DNA from: Alphaproteobacteria bacterium
GTDB lineage: Bacteria > Pseudomonadota > Alphaproteobacteria > Rhizobiales > Rhizobiaceae
Assembly: GCA_017308345.1 (NCBI GenBank)
Contig: JAFKFE010000434.1
Location: 1 to 5,588 of the forward strand
Length of the DNA: 5,588 nucleotides
Direction: 5' to 3'
Shown here: positions 4,662 through 5,588 of the stretch, piece after piece
How positions within the stretch are numbered: position 1 is the first letter of the stretch
Layout of the letters: each line of letters starts with the position of its first letter
The notes under the pieces: model-generated
Databases searched by the model: none
The model's input: the letters and a program-made list of their open reading frames with translations, nothing else
Told to the model about the DNA's origin: nothing
Position numbers and translations under genes: made by a program

Positions 4662-5588
4662 TGCTTGTCTCCACGGCTTGTGGGGATGGCGTCCCGCCGC
4701 TGGGTGCGCTTCCAGCGCGGCGCCATTGCCGAACCATCGATGAATTCCAGCCCGCCCGCTTCGTTGAGCGTGTGCAGCTTGCGGCCGGCCCAGCCGGCGC
4801 CGGGGTTGAGGATCGTCTCGACGACCTGCTCGAAGCCGGTGTCGTCGAGCCGGGTGACGCGGGCGATGCCGAGCGCGGCGCCATAGCTCCTGCGGCAGTC
4901 CTGCACCGGCCGCAGAAGCTGGCCGTCGCGGCTGACCATGCGGCCCGCCGGCCGCGCCGAGGCGATGTCGATCAGCACAGGATTTTTCGGATGCGGCGTC
5001 CACGGCCCGCGGAAATCCGGCGCCGACCACAGATGAAGCTGGTCCGAGAAGGCGCCGCCGCCGTCGCGCACGGTGGCGAACATCCACCAGCGTCCGCCAT
5101 GCTCGACGAGCGTGGCGTCGCTGGCGACGATATCCGACAGAAGCGTCGCTTCCTTCACCCAGCCGCCCGGGAAGGCGGTGGCGCGGTAGAGGTCGACGCT
5201 GCGGTTGGCGCCGCTTTCCGGCACCATCCACATCTGGCCGTCGCGCTCGAACACGAAGGGGTAGGAGAGGTGGTAGGGCAGTTCCAGCACCGGCTTCGGA
5301 GTGCCTGCCGGTCCGTCCGGTCCGAACGCCACCGCCGAAAGGATCGCCTTGCCGGCGCTGTGGATGTAGTCCTCGACGAACAAGGTCACCTGGCCGCGGT
5401 AGAGCACCGGGAACGGGTCGGCGTAGAAGCGGCTGCCGTCGTCGGGCAGGTCGCGCCAGCCCGATTTCGGATGGGCGCGCAGGGCATAAAGGTCCTTGCC
5501 TTTGGTCTCGCGCCAGCCGACCCGCCAGTGCGGGGCGTTGTAGCACAGGTGATAGATCTGCTGGACGATGCGGCGCGCCGTCGCCGAG
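4658..5588 (-). CDS. Partial beta-propeller protein resembling GINT1 N-terminal domain family
   Basis: The gene enters from the right edge. About 309 C-terminal residues are visible and the start is outside the window; the frame stays open to base 5588, so a start at GTG 5407 would be artificial. Residues near the edge read HWRVGWRE, then RFYADPFPVLYRG and LFVEDY. Further on come HLSYPFVFERDGQMWMVPES, SDATLVEHGGRWWMFAT, GRMVSRDGQLLRPVQDC and YGAALGI. Repeating blocks of D/E-G-aromatic strands are the mark of a five-bladed propeller like that of GH43/GH32 enzymes. The pattern matches bacterial proteins annotated by similarity to the N-terminal domain of glucosamine inositolphosphorylceramide transferase; their function is not established. 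A formyltransferase-like domain might precede it, but this cannot be seen. It overlaps the monooxygenase gene by four bases, so both probably act in one pathway, perhaps on glycans or glycolipids. Confidence 0.82.
   Translation of the reverse strand, partial: SATARRIVQQIYHLCYNAPHWRVGWRETKGKDLYALRAHPKSGWRDLPDDGSRFYADPFPVLYRGQVTLFVEDYIHSAGKAILSAVAFGPDGPAGTPKPVLELPYHLSYPFVFERDGQMWMVPESGANRSVDLYRATAFPGGWVKEATLLSDIVASDATLVEHGGRWWMFATVRDGGGAFSDQLHLWSAPDFRGPWTPHPKNPVLIDIASARPAGRMVSRDGQLLRPVQDCRRSYGAALGIARVTRLDDTGFEQVVETILNPGAGWAGRKLHTLNEAGGLEFIDGSAMAPRWKRTQRRDAIPTSRGDKQ

Noticed and set aside
3426..4886. 486-codon open frame on the plus strand opposite the monooxygenase gene
   Set aside because: It is antisense to a well-motifed flavoprotein, its translation is His/Arg/Asp-rich without domain character, and high GC makes long shadow frames common.
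4662..5546. The monooxygenase frame stays open far upstream, giving an apparent 697-residue protein
   Set aside because: The upstream part is Arg/Pro-rich out-of-frame translation of the propeller gene. ATG 4661 has a good Shine-Dalgarno and the FAD fold begins 20 residues later.

Overview
The window is high-GC DNA, dense in coding sequence, with strong GC bias at third codon positions and short translational overlaps. Gene families and codon style suggest an alphaproteobacterium, most likely of the Rhizobiales (Mesorhizobium-like). This is inference; no rRNA or other phylogenetic marker is present. I see no tRNA, rRNA, CRISPR array, insertion sequence or attachment site.

Left part, plus strand (264-2667): five genes that read as an envelope-sensing sigma-factor locus. 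In order they are a secreted protein with four canonical EF-hand calcium loops, a small secreted Gly/Asn-rich protein with a repeated GPNG motif, an ECF sigma factor, a single-pass membrane protein in the anti-sigma position, and a membrane-anchored periplasmic protein resembling the Metal_resist (CnrX/ZraP-like) sensors. The last three overlap by ATGA and are surely co-translated. The 91-base leader of the sigma gene holds inverted repeats that could form mutually exclusive hairpins. A divergent gene starts at the left edge; only its first 13 codons, a signal-peptide beginning, are visible. The 224-base divergent intergenic region contains a 9-base direct repeat with a 22-base period.

Right part, minus strand (2690-5588): in transcription order from the right edge these are a partial beta-propeller protein resembling the N-terminal domain of the plant GINT1 glycosyltransferase family, an FAD-dependent monooxygenase-like enzyme that overlaps it by ATGA, a 265-base gap with several hairpins, and a GNAT acetyltransferase. 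The acetyltransferase and the sensor gene converge and are only 22 bases apart.

Working model (inference): the sigma factor is held by the membrane protein at 1814-2266, the periplasmic protein at 2263-2667 reports a signal from the envelope, and the EF-hand and GPNG proteins are either targets or additional periplasmic components. The right-hand overlapping pair probably modifies a glycan, lipid or related surface metabolite. Its substrate cannot be read from sequence.
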